Below, one piece after another: positions 37,251 through 45,910 of a DNA stretch of 64,000 bases. The stretch comes from Christiangramia sediminis. Lineage in GTDB: Bacteria > Bacteroidota > Bacteroidia > Flavobacteriales > Flavobacteriaceae. Made by a program: the position numbers and the translations under genes. Where the stretch lies: the NCBI RefSeq assembly GCF_020552705.1, contig NZ_JAJBZG010000002.1, positions 186,001-250,000 of the forward strand, written 5' to 3'. Every line of letters begins with the position of its first letter. Positions within the stretch are counted from its first letter, which is position 1. The notes under the pieces were generated by a model. The model was not told the DNA's origin. It searched no databases and saw only the letters and a list, made by a program, of their open reading frames with translations.

Positions 37251-38366
37251 ATGAAATTTAATATAGCTGTACTTCCCGGAGACGGGATTGGTCCTGAAAT
37301 AACGCAGCAGTCAGTGAAAGTGCTGAGAGCTGTTGCCGATAGATTTGATCATGAGTTCAATTTTGAAGAAGCTGTCGTGGGTGCAGCTGCAATAGATTTA
37401 TTGGGGGATCCATTGCCTGAAACCACGCTCGAACTATGTAAAAAATCTGACGCTGTGCTATTCGGGGCAATTGGTGATCCAAAATATGATAATGATCCTT
37501 CGGCTAAAGTAAGACCGGAACAGGGACTTCTAAAACTTAGAAAAGAGCTCGGACTTTTCGCCAATATCAGGCCTGTTAGGGCTTACGAAAGTTTACTTCA
37601 TAAATCTCCCCTGAAACCTGAAAATATTGAAGGTGCAGATATGGTGATCTACCGGGAATTGACCGGCGGAATATATTTTGGAGAAAAGAGTACTGCAGAA
37701 GATGGAAAAAGCGCTTCAGATCTTTGTACCTATTCCGTAGAAGAAATTGAACGTATTGCCCACCTGGCTTTTAAAGCTGCACAAGAAAGAAGAAAAAAAT
37801 TAACCCTGATCGATAAAGCAAATGTTCTGGAAACCTCCCGTTTATGGAGAAAAACGGTTGCAGAAATTTCAAAAGAATATCCCGGGGTAAAGGTCGAATA
37901 TTTATTCGTGGATAATGCTGCCATGCAAATGATCTTAGACCCAAAACAGTTTGACGTGATCCTAACCGAAAATATGTTTGGAGATATCATTTCTGATGAA
38001 GCCAGCGTAATTGGTGGAAGTATCGGACTCCTAGAGTCGGCCTCGGTAGGAACTAAAAATGCGCTTTTTGAACCTATACATGGTTCCTATCCCCAGGCAA
38101 CAGGTCAGGGAATTGCCAATCCTATAGCTTCAGTACTTTCCGCAGCTATGATGTTGAATCATCTTGGTCTTAAGGAAGAAGCGGAAACGGTGAGACTGGC
38201 AGTAGATCTGAGTATAAAACTGAACGTTTGCACCATAGATATTAATAAAGATAATCATTACTCTACCGAAAGAGTTGGAGATTTCCTTGAAAGTGTGATC
38301 AGCGATACCGAGGGTCATATTGTAAACAATGAAAACCTCAACCTGGGGCAGATGACCATAATATAA
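37251..38366 (+). CDS. leuB: 3-isopropylmalate dehydrogenase
   Basis: LeuB oxidises and decarboxylates 3-isopropylmalate to 2-oxoisocaproate with NAD+. The 371-residue protein carries LPGDGIGPEI, FGAIGDPKYD, ANIRPVRAY, RELTGGIYFGEK, the substrate/Mg2+ signature NMFGDIISDEASVIGGSIGLLESAS and the NAD-binding EPIHGSYPQATGQGIANP. It is the last gene of leuACDB, 6 bases after leuD, and is followed by a terminator. Confidence 0.97.
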   Translation: MKFNIAVLPGDGIGPEITQQSVKVLRAVADRFDHEFNFEEAVVGAAAIDLLGDPLPETTLELCKKSDAVLFGAIGDPKYDNDPSAKVRPEQGLLKLRKELGLFANIRPVRAYESLLHKSPLKPENIEGADMVIYRELTGGIYFGEKSTAEDGKSASDLCTYSVEEIERIAHLAFKAAQERRKKLTLIDKANVLETSRLWRKTVAEISKEYPGVKVEYLFVDNAAMQMILDPKQFDVILTENMFGDIISDEASVIGGSIGLLESASVGTKNALFEPIHGSYPQATGQGIANPIASVLSAAMMLNHLGLKEEAETVRLAVDLSIKLNVCTIDINKDNHYSTERVGDFLESVISDTEGHIVNNENLNLGQMTII

Positions 38367-38386
38367 AGATTAGTTCATGCTTGTTT

Positions 38387-38433
38387 AGACAGCTGCCTCC
38401 TGCAAGATTGATCTTCAGGAGGCATGTCTTTTT
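38387..38433 (+). terminator. Terminator of the leu operon
   Basis: An AGACA-TGCCTCCTG / CAGGAGGCA-TGTCT stem with a 13-base loop and five Ts, 21 bases after the leuB stop. The T-tract touches the stop codon of the convergent argH. Confidence 0.9.
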
Positions 38434-39709
38434 AAAGCTGTTGAAGTTTATTCTTTATCATATTCAGCGAAAGATTGTCTTTACTTCCAGAATGTGAATG
38501 TTGCATTCCTTCGGTAGCTTCATATTTGCCATTTTGAATCTGCTCCCCTATTATTTTATAGGCATCCCTGAATGACTTCCCCTGTAATACCAACTCATTA
38601 ATACTATCTACGGTAAACAAGTATTTATATTTTTCATCCTTTAGGTCTACTTCCTTCACTTTTATCTGGGCGATGGAATGGGTAAAAACATCCAGTATCT
38701 CCTTTATATTCTCTACCGCGTAAATACTATTCTCTTTTATAAGCTGAAAATCCCTATGGTAACCACTAGGAAGATTATTAGTGATCAAAATCATTTCATT
38801 CGCGATCGCCTGAAGCTTATTACATTTCCCTCTGATCAGTTCAAAAACGTCAGGATTCTTTTTATGCGGCATAATGCTGGAACCGGTGGTTAACTCATCG
38901 GGGAAGGTAATAAAATCAAAATTCTGACTCATATACAGGCAGATATCCATAGCAAATCTTGAAAGAGTATTGGCTAAAGAAGCGATATTTGAAGTTACCG
39001 TCCGTTCACATTTCCCCCTGCTCATTTGCGCAGCCACCACATTAAATTTCTGAGTTGAAAAGCCCAGTTCCTGAGTAGTAAACTCTCTATCTATTGGAAA
39101 AGATGAACCATATCCCGCTGCCGACCCTAAAGGATTCTGGTCAACGATCTTTAAGCCTGCATCAAGTAAGTATAGGTCATCGATTAGCAATTCGGCATAA
39201 GCTGAAAACCATAGTCCGAAAGAGGATGGCATGGCTACCTGCAGATGAGTATAGCCCGGAAGTAACTTTTCTTTATGCTCATCAGCCAGACCTAAAAGCA
39301 CATCGATAAGTGCCTTTGTTTTTCCGGAGATCTGCTGGAGGTTATTCTTGAAATACAATTGCTGGGCCACTAAAACCTGGTCGTTTCTTGAGCGGGCCGT
39401 ATGTATCTTCTTTCCAGTATCGCCAAGTTTTTTAGTGAGTTCAAATTCTATTTTAGAATGAACATCTTCAAAATCTTCCTCAATATGAAATTCTCCTTTT
39501 TCAAGCTGACCTTTCAATTTATCCAATTCAGAAAGTAAAGCTTCCACTTCCGCATTATTCAATATTCCGATTTTCCCGAGCATTTTTGCATGCGCTTTGG
39601 AAGCCTGAATATCATATTCGGCCAGGTGCATATCCAGTTCGCGGTCATTGCCTACAGTGAACTTTTCTATCTGTTTATCTATTGAAATACCTTTATCCCA
39701 GAGTTTCAT
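38432..39709 (-). CDS. argH: Argininosuccinate lyase
   Basis: ArgH splits argininosuccinate to arginine and fumarate, the final step. The 425-residue protein has the superfamily signature TTGSSIMPHKKNPDVFELIRGK and an active-site region TARSRNDQVLVAQQLYF with GYTHLQVAMPSSFG. It is the last gene of the arginine run. A 147-base gap to argE contains a family-A repeat. Confidence 0.96.
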   Translation of the reverse strand: MKLWDKGISIDKQIEKFTVGNDRELDMHLAEYDIQASKAHAKMLGKIGILNNAEVEALLSELDKLKGQLEKGEFHIEEDFEDVHSKIEFELTKKLGDTGKKIHTARSRNDQVLVAQQLYFKNNLQQISGKTKALIDVLLGLADEHKEKLLPGYTHLQVAMPSSFGLWFSAYAELLIDDLYLLDAGLKIVDQNPLGSAAGYGSSFPIDREFTTQELGFSTQKFNVVAAQMSRGKCERTVTSNIASLANTLSRFAMDICLYMSQNFDFITFPDELTTGSSIMPHKKNPDVFELIRGKCNKLQAIANEMILITNNLPSGYHRDFQLIKENSIYAVENIKEILDVFTHSIAQIKVKEVDLKDEKYKYLFTVDSINELVLQGKSFRDAYKIIGEQIQNGKYEATEGMQHSHSGSKDNLSLNMIKNKLQQL

Positions 39710-39728
39710 ATTTTCTTGTTTTTGTTGG

Positions 39729-39801
39729 TGTCATTCCGAAAGAGTTTACGACTGAGGAATCTTAGATTTCTCACTTCGCTGTGCTACGTTTCGAAATGAC
39801 A
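39729..39801. repeat. Interspersed imperfect palindromic repeat (family A)
   Basis: Ends TGTCATTCCGAA and TTCGAAATGACA form terminal inverted repeats around a core GACTGAGGAATCTTAGATTTC. Close copies are at 41724-41785 and 42755-42816, partial ones at 19906-19938 and 55181-55238. A different unit (CGCACTTCGACAGGCTCAGTGCG) follows at about 39812-39842. Confidence 0.85.
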
Positions 39802-39856
39802 TTTTTCATACTTTTCTGTCGCACTTCGACAGGCTCAGTGCGGCATCCTTAGTTTG

Positions 39857-40927
39857 CTATTTCTTAAGCGCTTTCTCCAGCAGTTTTATATATTTTTCTA
39901 TTCCTTCCTCGATCTCATTTATATAAATAAATTCATCTGCCGAATGCGACCTGGTAGAATCACCTGGGCCTAATTTCAAGGACGGACAACTTAACATCGC
40001 CTGATCTGAAAGTGTTGGTGAACCATACGTTTTCATACCAATATCAATTCCCGCTTTCACCAGTTCGTGATCGATTGGAATTGAAGATGAATTCAATCGT
40101 AAACTCCTGGCAGTGATCTCATCAACCGGAGCTTTTTCATTTAGAATTTTCTCAATTTCCGCGTTAGTATATTTATCATTCACCCGAACATCGATCACCA
40201 GGTGCGTTTTTGCCGGTACTACATTATGCTGACTGCCCGCATTAATCTGGGTCACGGTTACTTTTACCTCTCCCAGATTTTCTGAAACCTTTTCCAATTT
40301 AAAATTTTCGAACCATTCCAGAACTTTAGCAGTTTTATAGATCGAATTATCAGTATTCGGATGGGCGGCATGCGAAGGAGTTCCTTTTACAACGGCATCG
40401 AAGACAATCAGGCCCTTTTCAGCAATTGCAAGATTCATCAACGTGGGTTCTCCTATGATAGCCACATCTATTTTGGGAATTTCCGGTAGTAAGGCGGCAA
40501 TGCCATTTTTTCCATTAATCTCCTCTTCCGCAGTTCCCGAAAAGAGAATATTATGAGTTAAATTTTCTTCTGAATATAAATAAGTGAATACAGCCAAAAG
40601 GGAAATAAGACATCCGCCGGCATCGTTACTACCTAAGCCGTATAATTTACCAGTTTCGATCTCTGCCTTAAATGGATCCCTGGTATAGGCTGAATTTGGT
40701 TTAACGGTATCGTGATGCGAATTCAACAAAAGCGTAGGCTTAGATTCATCAAAATTCTTATTGACCGCCCAAACGTTATTTAAAAACCTCTTATGCGGAA
40801 TTTTATGTTCCCTGAACCATTTTTCCAGAAGGTCGGCAGTTTTATTCTCTTCACCGGAAAATGACTGAGTCTGGATCAGGTTTTTCAGTAATTCAATGGC
40901 TTGTTGCTGAAGTTCTTTTAACCGCAT
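39857..40927 (-). CDS. argE: N-acyl-ornithine/citrulline deacylase, M20 family (ArgE-like)
   Basis: The 356-residue M20 metallohydrolase has LLNSHHDTVKP (metal His and Asp), GLGSNDAGGCLISL, SGTAEEEINGKNG (catalytic Glu pair) and a C-terminal HSADEFIYINE with a metal His. In an arginine operon without ornithine acyltransferase (argJ) and with an acylornithine carbamoyltransferase, its substrate is probably N-acyl-citrulline rather than N-acetylornithine (inference). It overlaps argB by one base. Confidence 0.88.
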   Translation of the reverse strand: MRLKELQQQAIELLKNLIQTQSFSGEENKTADLLEKWFREHKIPHKRFLNNVWAVNKNFDESKPTLLLNSHHDTVKPNSAYTRDPFKAEIETGKLYGLGSNDAGGCLISLLAVFTYLYSEENLTHNILFSGTAEEEINGKNGIAALLPEIPKIDVAIIGEPTLMNLAIAEKGLIVFDAVVKGTPSHAAHPNTDNSIYKTAKVLEWFENFKLEKVSENLGEVKVTVTQINAGSQHNVVPAKTHLVIDVRVNDKYTNAEIEKILNEKAPVDEITARSLRLNSSSIPIDHELVKAGIDIGMKTYGSPTLSDQAMLSCPSLKLGPGDSTRSHSADEFIYINEIEEGIEKYIKLLEKALKK

Positions 40928-41703
40928 TACTTTAAAATTTTAGTATGTATTGAATCTTCTTTCAACAAAGAAGCATCTCCCAGAATCACCTTAGAAACTC
41001 CACGCTTGATGGCTTCAAAACAATTATGAAGTTTCGGAAGCATTCCATCGGTGATCACTTTTGAAGCTACCAGATTATTATAATTTTCAGAATTCAATTC
41101 AGAAATCAACGAGGTTTCATCTGAGATATCGGTTAAAACTCCTTTCTTTTCTAAACAGAAATAGAGCTGAGTTTCATAAAACTTGCTCATAGCAATCGCG
41201 ATCTCTGAAGCTACAGAATCTCCATTGGTATTCAGCAAAATCCCATCTTCAGTACATGATATTGCCGAAAATACCGGAACAATTTGCTGCATCAGAAGTG
41301 AATCTATAAATTCTGTATTTACATGATCTATATCGCCAACAAATCCGTAATCTATATCTTTAACTTCTCTGAGTTTTGAGATCAGGACGTTTCCATCTGC
41401 TCCGCAAAGTCCAATGGCATTTTGCTTTTTCGATTGAAGCTTTGCCACGATACTTTTGTTTAAAAGTCCACCATAAACCATCGTGATCACTTCCATAGAA
41501 TTCTTATCTGTGATTCTTCTTCCATCGATCATTTTGGTTTCAAAACCGAGTTTCCCGGCTACCTCGGTAGCTTTATTACCTCCACCATGCACGAGGATCT
41601 TCGGACCTTTCATTTGAACGAAATCTTCCAGAAAGGAATTCAGGAAAGCTTCATTTTCGATAAGCTTACCTCCTATTTTTATTATTTTCAGGGTTTGTTT
41701 CAT
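40927..41703 (-). CDS. argB: N-acylglutamate kinase
   Basis: The 258-residue amino-acid kinase has KIIKIGGKLIENEAFL, ILVHGGGNKATEVAGKLG, LCGADGN, LNTNGDSVASEIAIAM and a C-terminal TDGMLPKLHNCFEAIKRGVSKV. It phosphorylates N-acetyl- or N-succinyl-glutamate. The frame extends upstream to an ATG at 41790, but that extension translates a family-A repeat (VISNAVRNL), so the ATG at 41703 is used. Confidence 0.93.
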   Translation of the reverse strand: MKQTLKIIKIGGKLIENEAFLNSFLEDFVQMKGPKILVHGGGNKATEVAGKLGFETKMIDGRRITDKNSMEVITMVYGGLLNKSIVAKLQSKKQNAIGLCGADGNVLISKLREVKDIDYGFVGDIDHVNTEFIDSLLMQQIVPVFSAISCTEDGILLNTNGDSVASEIAIAMSKFYETQLYFCLEKKGVLTDISDETSLISELNSENYNNLVASKVITDGMLPKLHNCFEAIKRGVSKVILGDASLLKEDSIHTKILK

Positions 41704-41723
41704 TTTCAACTTTTCATTCCAGA

Positions 41724-41785
41724 TGTGATTCCGAAGGAGTTCACGACTGAGGAATCTCAGATTTCTCACTGCGTTCGAAATGACA
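41724..41785. repeat. Interspersed imperfect palindromic repeat (family A)
   Basis: Same core as the 39729-39801 copy (ATTCCGAAGGAGTTCACGAC, then GAGGAATCTCAGATTTC, then TTCGAAATGACA), filling the gap between argB and the carbamoyltransferase gene. Confidence 0.85.
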
Positions 41786-41790
41786 TTCAA

Positions 41791-42741
41791 TTATTCCTTT
41801 CTACACTCCAGTATTCTCTTCAAAACCGCCTGTGCAGCATAGGTCCTGTTATTCGCCTGCTGAATCACAATTGAATTTTCGCTATCCAGGACATTATCTG
41901 CAATTACCACATTTCGTCTTACCGGAAGGCAATGCATCACTTTCGCATTATTGGTATTTTTCAATTTAGCCTGGTTAACGGTCCAGTTTTCTTTAATATC
42001 CAGAATCTGACCGTAATTCTCATAACTACTCCAGTTCTTAACATACACGAAATCTGCATCTTTAAATGCTTTTTCCTGGTCATGTTCCACCTTTACATCC
42101 TTCCTGATATCAGGATCCAGATCATATCCTTCAGGATTGGTGATCACAAAATCAACATCCAGGCGCTGCATCATTTCTGTAAAAGAATTCGCAACAGATT
42201 GTGGTAAAGCTTTTGGATGCGGCGCCCAGCTCAAAACAACTTTAGCCTTTTCAGCTTTATTGAATTCCTGAATTGTCATAGCATCGGTTAAAGCCTGCAA
42301 CGGATGACCGGTTGCACTTTCCAGATTTACCACCGGAACTGAAGCATATTTTTTAAAACTATTAAGTACATATTCAGATTCGTCCTTTTCTTTATCCTTT
42401 AAACCCGGAAACGCCCTAACCGCAATGATATCGCAATACTGAGAAAGCACTGCCGCCGCTTCTTTTATATGTTCGGCTTTATCAGAATTCATTATTGCCC
42501 CATCCTCAAATTCCAAAGCCCAGCCATCTTTATCGGCATTCATCACCATCACCTCCATACCCAATAACTTCGCAGCTTTTTCAGTGCTTAACCTGGTGCG
42601 TAAACTGGGATTAAAAAAGAGCATCCCCAAGGTTTTTCCTTTTCCCGTATTGGATGCGGTGTTTTTAGATTTTAAACTTCTGGCTTCTCCAATCAGACCA
42701 TCGAGATCATGGATGTCTGCTAATGTGGTATAATTTTTCAT
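41791..42741 (-). CDS. argF': N-acylornithine carbamoyltransferase (SOTCase/AOTCase type)
   Basis: The 316-residue protein is a transcarbamylase (FFNPSLRTRLSTEKAA for carbamoyl phosphate; MHCLPVRRNVVIADNVLDS). It resembles the N-succinylornithine enzyme of Bacteroides (SWAPHPKALPQSVANSF, NPEGYDLDP, YGQILDIKENWTV) more than ornithine carbamoyltransferase. The residue separating acetyl (Glu, Xanthomonas) from succinyl (Pro, Bacteroides) specificity is Ala89 here (NSDKAEHIKE), so the acyl group is uncertain. It makes N-acyl-citrulline. Confidence 0.9.
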   Translation of the reverse strand: MKNYTTLADIHDLDGLIGEARSLKSKNTASNTGKGKTLGMLFFNPSLRTRLSTEKAAKLLGMEVMVMNADKDGWALEFEDGAIMNSDKAEHIKEAAAVLSQYCDIIAVRAFPGLKDKEKDESEYVLNSFKKYASVPVVNLESATGHPLQALTDAMTIQEFNKAEKAKVVLSWAPHPKALPQSVANSFTEMMQRLDVDFVITNPEGYDLDPDIRKDVKVEHDQEKAFKDADFVYVKNWSSYENYGQILDIKENWTVNQAKLKNTNNAKVMHCLPVRRNVVIADNVLDSENSIVIQQANNRTYAAQAVLKRILECRKE

Positions 42742-42754
42742 TTATTTCCTTTTT

Positions 42755-42816
42755 TGTCATTCCGAAGAAGTTTGCGACTGAGGAATCTTAGATTTCTCAC
42801 TTCGTTCGAAATGACA
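42755..42816. repeat. Interspersed imperfect palindromic repeat (family A)
   Basis: The cleanest copy: TGTCATTCCGAA ... GACTGAGGAATCTTAGATTT ... TTCGAAATGACA. It is directly followed by a family-B repeat. Confidence 0.88.
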
Positions 42817-42834
42817 TTCCCTTTCTTTTATTTT

Positions 42835-42892
42835 TCGTCAAGCTGAACTCGTTTCAGCTTCTCTAGAGATCCTGAAACAAGTTCAGGATGAC
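42835..42892. repeat. Interspersed imperfect palindromic repeat (family B)
   Basis: TCGTCAAGCTGAACTCGTTT, then AGCTTCTCTAGAGATCCTGA, then GTTCAGGATGAC. Ends are inverted (GTCAAGCTGAACT / AGTTCAGGATGAC). Copies at 44850-44900 (decayed) and 47113-47171. Confidence 0.8.
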
Positions 42893-44031
42893 CTCGTAAC
42901 TTGATTTTTTAATACTTTTTTCAACGTCTCAAAGAAAATTTCAAAATGTTCCTTTTTAATATTCAATGGTGGCAGAATTCTAAGCAGTTTCTTATTTGAG
43001 GATGCTCCGGTAAAGATTTGGTGTTCAAATAGCAATTCCTTTCTTAGGGCAGCGATTTCAAAATCGAATTCCAAACCAATCATCAAGCCTCTTCCTTTGA
43101 TCTTTTTAATTTCTGAAATTTTCGAAGCTTCTGCCATTACAAATTCTGAAACAATCGCGGCATTTTCCATCAAATTCTCCTCCTTAATAATATTTAGGAC
43201 AGAAATTCCCGCAGCACAGGCAAGGTGATTTCCACCGAAAGTAGTACCCAGCATGCCATATTTCGGCGGAATATGGTTATCGATCAGAATTCCTCCAGTA
43301 GGGAATCCGTTACCCATTCCTTTGGCCATGGTTATAATATCCGGACGAATTCCATGTTTCTGAAAGGCAAAGAAATCACCGGTTCTTCCGTAACCCGACT
43401 GTACCTCATCAGTGATTAACATCACTTTATTTTCTTTACATAATTCGGCTGCCCGCTTATAAAAATCAGCTTCAGCTTCATCCAGTCCACCAACGCCCTG
43501 TATCACTTCAAAAATAACCGCGGCTACATTCCCTTTTTCGATCTCCATTTTCAAAGATTCAGTATCATTAAAAGCTAATTTCGTTACTTTATGAAAATTA
43601 TTAAAAGGAGCTTTTATAGACTCATTATCGGTGATCGCCACTACGCCGGAAGTTCTTCCGTGGAAAGCATTCTCAAAATAAATGACCCTGTCCTTTCCGG
43701 TTTGAAAAGAGGCCACTTTTAAGGCATTTTCATTCGCTTCAGCCCCCGAACTGCATAAAAACAGGCTGTAATCTTTGATACCTGAGATTTTCTCCAGTTT
43801 ATCGGCCAGTTCCTGCTGTAAAGGATTTTTTATAGAATTTGAATAAAAACCAAGTTTCGCCACCTGATCCTGAATCGCTTTCACATATTCCGGATGCGCA
43901 TGACCAACAGAAATCACCGCATGACCCCCATAGAGATCCAGGTATTTTTTTCCGTTTTCATCAAAAACATAGCAACCATCTCCTTTCACCGGAGTAATAT
44001 CATAAAGCGGATAAACGTCGAATAACTCCAT
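42883..44031 (-). CDS. argD: Acylornithine aminotransferase
   Basis: The 382-residue class-III PLP aminotransferase has YLDLYGGHAVISVGHAHPEY, FLCSSGAEANENALKVA, FENAFHGRTSG, LITDEVQSGYGRTGDFFAF, and the PLP-lysine region PDIITMAKGMGNGFPTGGIL. It transaminates N-acyl-glutamate semialdehyde to N-acyl-ornithine. It lies 2 bases after proC; its last codons run into the family-B repeat. Confidence 0.95.
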   Translation of the reverse strand: MELFDVYPLYDITPVKGDGCYVFDENGKKYLDLYGGHAVISVGHAHPEYVKAIQDQVAKLGFYSNSIKNPLQQELADKLEKISGIKDYSLFLCSSGAEANENALKVASFQTGKDRVIYFENAFHGRTSGVVAITDNESIKAPFNNFHKVTKLAFNDTESLKMEIEKGNVAAVIFEVIQGVGGLDEAEADFYKRAAELCKENKVMLITDEVQSGYGRTGDFFAFQKHGIRPDIITMAKGMGNGFPTGGILIDNHIPPKYGMLGTTFGGNHLACAAGISVLNIIKEENLMENAAIVSEFVMAEASKISEIKKIKGRGLMIGLEFDFEIAALRKELLFEHQIFTGASSNKKLLRILPPLNIKKEHFEIFFETLKKVLKNQVTRSS

Positions 44032-44033
44032 AA

Positions 44034-44828
44034 TTACTGTTCTGAAATGTTATTGATTTTTTTGAAGGATGCCTGAATCCCTTTAATAAGTGAAGAACTG
44101 AGTCCATTATGTTCCATTTCGTTAAGTCCTTCGATAGTGCAACCACGTGGCGTAGTTACCTTGTCGATCTCTTCTTCGGGATGTTTGCCCGACTCAATTA
44201 ATAAACTCGCGGCACCCAGGCAGGTTTGCATAGAGAGTTCCTGAGCGTCTTTCGCGTCAAAACCGAGTTGTACCGCCCCCTGGGTGGTTGCTCGTATCAA
44301 ACGCATCCAGAAAGCCACTCCACTGGCGCAGATCACGGTAGCCGCCTGCATCTTATTTTCAGGAATGATGATACTGGTGCCTAATCGGTTGAAAATAGCT
44401 TCTGCGATAGCGATCCTTTTTTTTCCTATTTCATTATTGCAAAGACAGGTCATAGATTTACCCACGGCGATCGCAGTATTCGGCATAGATCTGATGATGA
44501 AATGATGCTCACCTACGATACTTTCCATTCGTGGGATTTTGAATCCGGTGACCGTAGAGATCAACACATGCTTATCGGTGAGTTCATTTTTGATCTCCTC
44601 CAGGATCCGTTCAAATTGTGTGGGTTGCACTGCGAAGATTAGAATATCAGAATTTTTTACCGCATCCGGGTTATTGGAAGTGATCGTCACTTTATTATAT
44701 TCCGAAAACTCCTGAATGTCTTCGGTTTTCCTTTTGGTAAGATACAACGTGGTAAAAGCATTGCTAAAGATCAATCCCTTCGCAATGGAAACTCCCAGAT
44801 TTCCCGCGCCGATAATTGCTATTTTCAT
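44034..44828 (-). CDS. proC: Pyrroline-5-carboxylate reductase
   Basis: The 264-residue protein has an N-terminal NAD(P)-binding loop IIGAGNLGVSIAKGLI, the strand VKNSDILIFAVQP, MPNTAIAVGKSMT, and the C-terminal signature TTPRGCTIEGLNEMEHNGL. It makes proline from pyrroline-5-carboxylate. Its position inside the arginine run, between argC and argD, links proline and arginine supply from glutamate/ornithine. Confidence 0.93.
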   Translation of the reverse strand: MKIAIIGAGNLGVSIAKGLIFSNAFTTLYLTKRKTEDIQEFSEYNKVTITSNNPDAVKNSDILIFAVQPTQFERILEEIKNELTDKHVLISTVTGFKIPRMESIVGEHHFIIRSMPNTAIAVGKSMTCLCNNEIGKKRIAIAEAIFNRLGTSIIIPENKMQAATVICASGVAFWMRLIRATTQGAVQLGFDAKDAQELSMQTCLGAASLLIESGKHPEEEIDKVTTPRGCTIEGLNEMEHNGLSSSLIKGIQASFKKINNISEQ

Positions 44829-44849
44829 TTTCCTATAATTTTATTTAAT

Positions 44850-44941
44850 CCGTCAAGCTAAATTTATTTCAGCTTCTCTGAGATCCTGAAATTCGTGTAG
44901 TTTCAAATAAGACCTCACAGGTTTTGAAATCCTGTAAGGTT
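44850..44941. repeat. Decayed family-B repeat followed by a separate hairpin repeat
   Basis: CGTCAAGCTAAATTTATTTC...GAGATCCTGAAATT (44850-44900) is a decayed family-B copy. Next to it, ACCTCACAGG and CCTGTAAGGT (about 44912-44940) form a stem around TTTTGAAAT, a second repeat type, sitting just before the proC start and after argC's stop at 44945. Confidence 0.6.
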
Positions 44942-44944
44942 TCC

Positions 44945-45910
44945 TTAAAAATAACTGGCTTTTAAATTCAGTCCCATTTTTTCTTCCAGGCCAAACATTA
45001 AATTCATATTCTGAACTGCCTGTCCCGAAGCTCCTTTTAATAAATTATCCATCACACTGGTGATTAATAAGTTATCCCCAAATTTTTGTAATCTCATCAA
45101 ACATTTGTTTGTATTCACCACCTGCTTTAAATGCAATTCTTCCTCAGTTACAAACGTGAAAGCCGCGTCATTATAAAATTCCTGGTAGAGCTTTCTCGCT
45201 TCTCCTAGGTCTGCGGAAAACTTAGTATAAGCAGTCGCATGTATTCCTCTGGAAAAGTTCCCGCGATTCGGAATAAAATTGATAGCCGCTTCATGATCTG
45301 CCTGCAACTGTTTTAAACTCTGGCCAATTTCGTGCAGGTGCTGATGTTCAAATGATTTATAGGCTGAAAAATTATTATCTCTCCAGGAAAAATGTGTGGT
45401 TTCAGATAGCGAAGTTCCAGCCCCTGTTGCTCCTGTTACAGCATTTACATGAACTTCGTCTTTCAAAATGCTATTTTTGGCCAACGGGAGAATTGCCAGA
45501 GTGATCGCCGTGGCAAAACAACCCGGGTTTCCGATGAAATTAGCCTTTTTGATGTGATCTTTATTTAGTTCAGGCAAACCATACACGAAATCATGATCTT
45601 CAGATTTTTGTCTGAAATCGGTGCTTAGATCTACAATTTTCGTCTTTTCTGAAAATTGATTTTCTGCGAGGAACTTTTTAGAGTTTCCGTGGCCGAGACA
45701 AAGGAAGATAACATCAGCTTCGCTATTAATCTTATCGGTAAACTTAATCTCAGTTTCTCCAATCAAATCCTGATGAATACTACTTAATGGTTTTCCAGGT
45801 TGTGAAGTGCTGAAAACGAAATTCAGATGCACTTCCGGATGATTTAGTAAAATTCTGATCAATTCCCCGGCAGTATAACCTGCTCCGCCAATGATTCCTG
45901 CTTCGATCAT
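44945..45910 (-). CDS. argC: N-acyl-gamma-glutamyl-phosphate reductase
   Basis: The 321-residue protein has GIIGGAGYTAGELIRIL, FLCLGHGNSKKFL, and the active-site NPGCFATAITLAILPL with the catalytic Cys, plus NAVTGATGAGTS. It reduces acylglutamyl phosphate to the semialdehyde. It is shorter than the long-type E. coli ArgC. Its start overlaps the argG stop by 4 bases. Confidence 0.95.
   Translation of the reverse strand: MIEAGIIGGAGYTAGELIRILLNHPEVHLNFVFSTSQPGKPLSSIHQDLIGETEIKFTDKINSEADVIFLCLGHGNSKKFLAENQFSEKTKIVDLSTDFRQKSEDHDFVYGLPELNKDHIKKANFIGNPGCFATAITLAILPLAKNSILKDEVHVNAVTGATGAGTSLSETTHFSWRDNNFSAYKSFEHQHLHEIGQSLKQLQADHEAAINFIPNRGNFSRGIHATAYTKFSADLGEARKLYQEFYNDAAFTFVTEEELHLKQVVNTNKCLMRLQKFGDNLLITSVMDNLLKGASGQAVQNMNLMFGLEEKMGLNLKASYF

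Noticed and set aside
41704-41790. N-terminal extension of argB starting at the ATG at 41790
   Set aside because: It translates a family-A intergenic repeat (VISNAVRNL), as does the upstream extension of the Nramp-like gene; the family start is at 41703.
44911-44941. Intrinsic terminator between argC and proC
   Set aside because: The hairpin has no clear T-tract and matches the style of interspersed repeats; ending the operon here would separate argC from argD.
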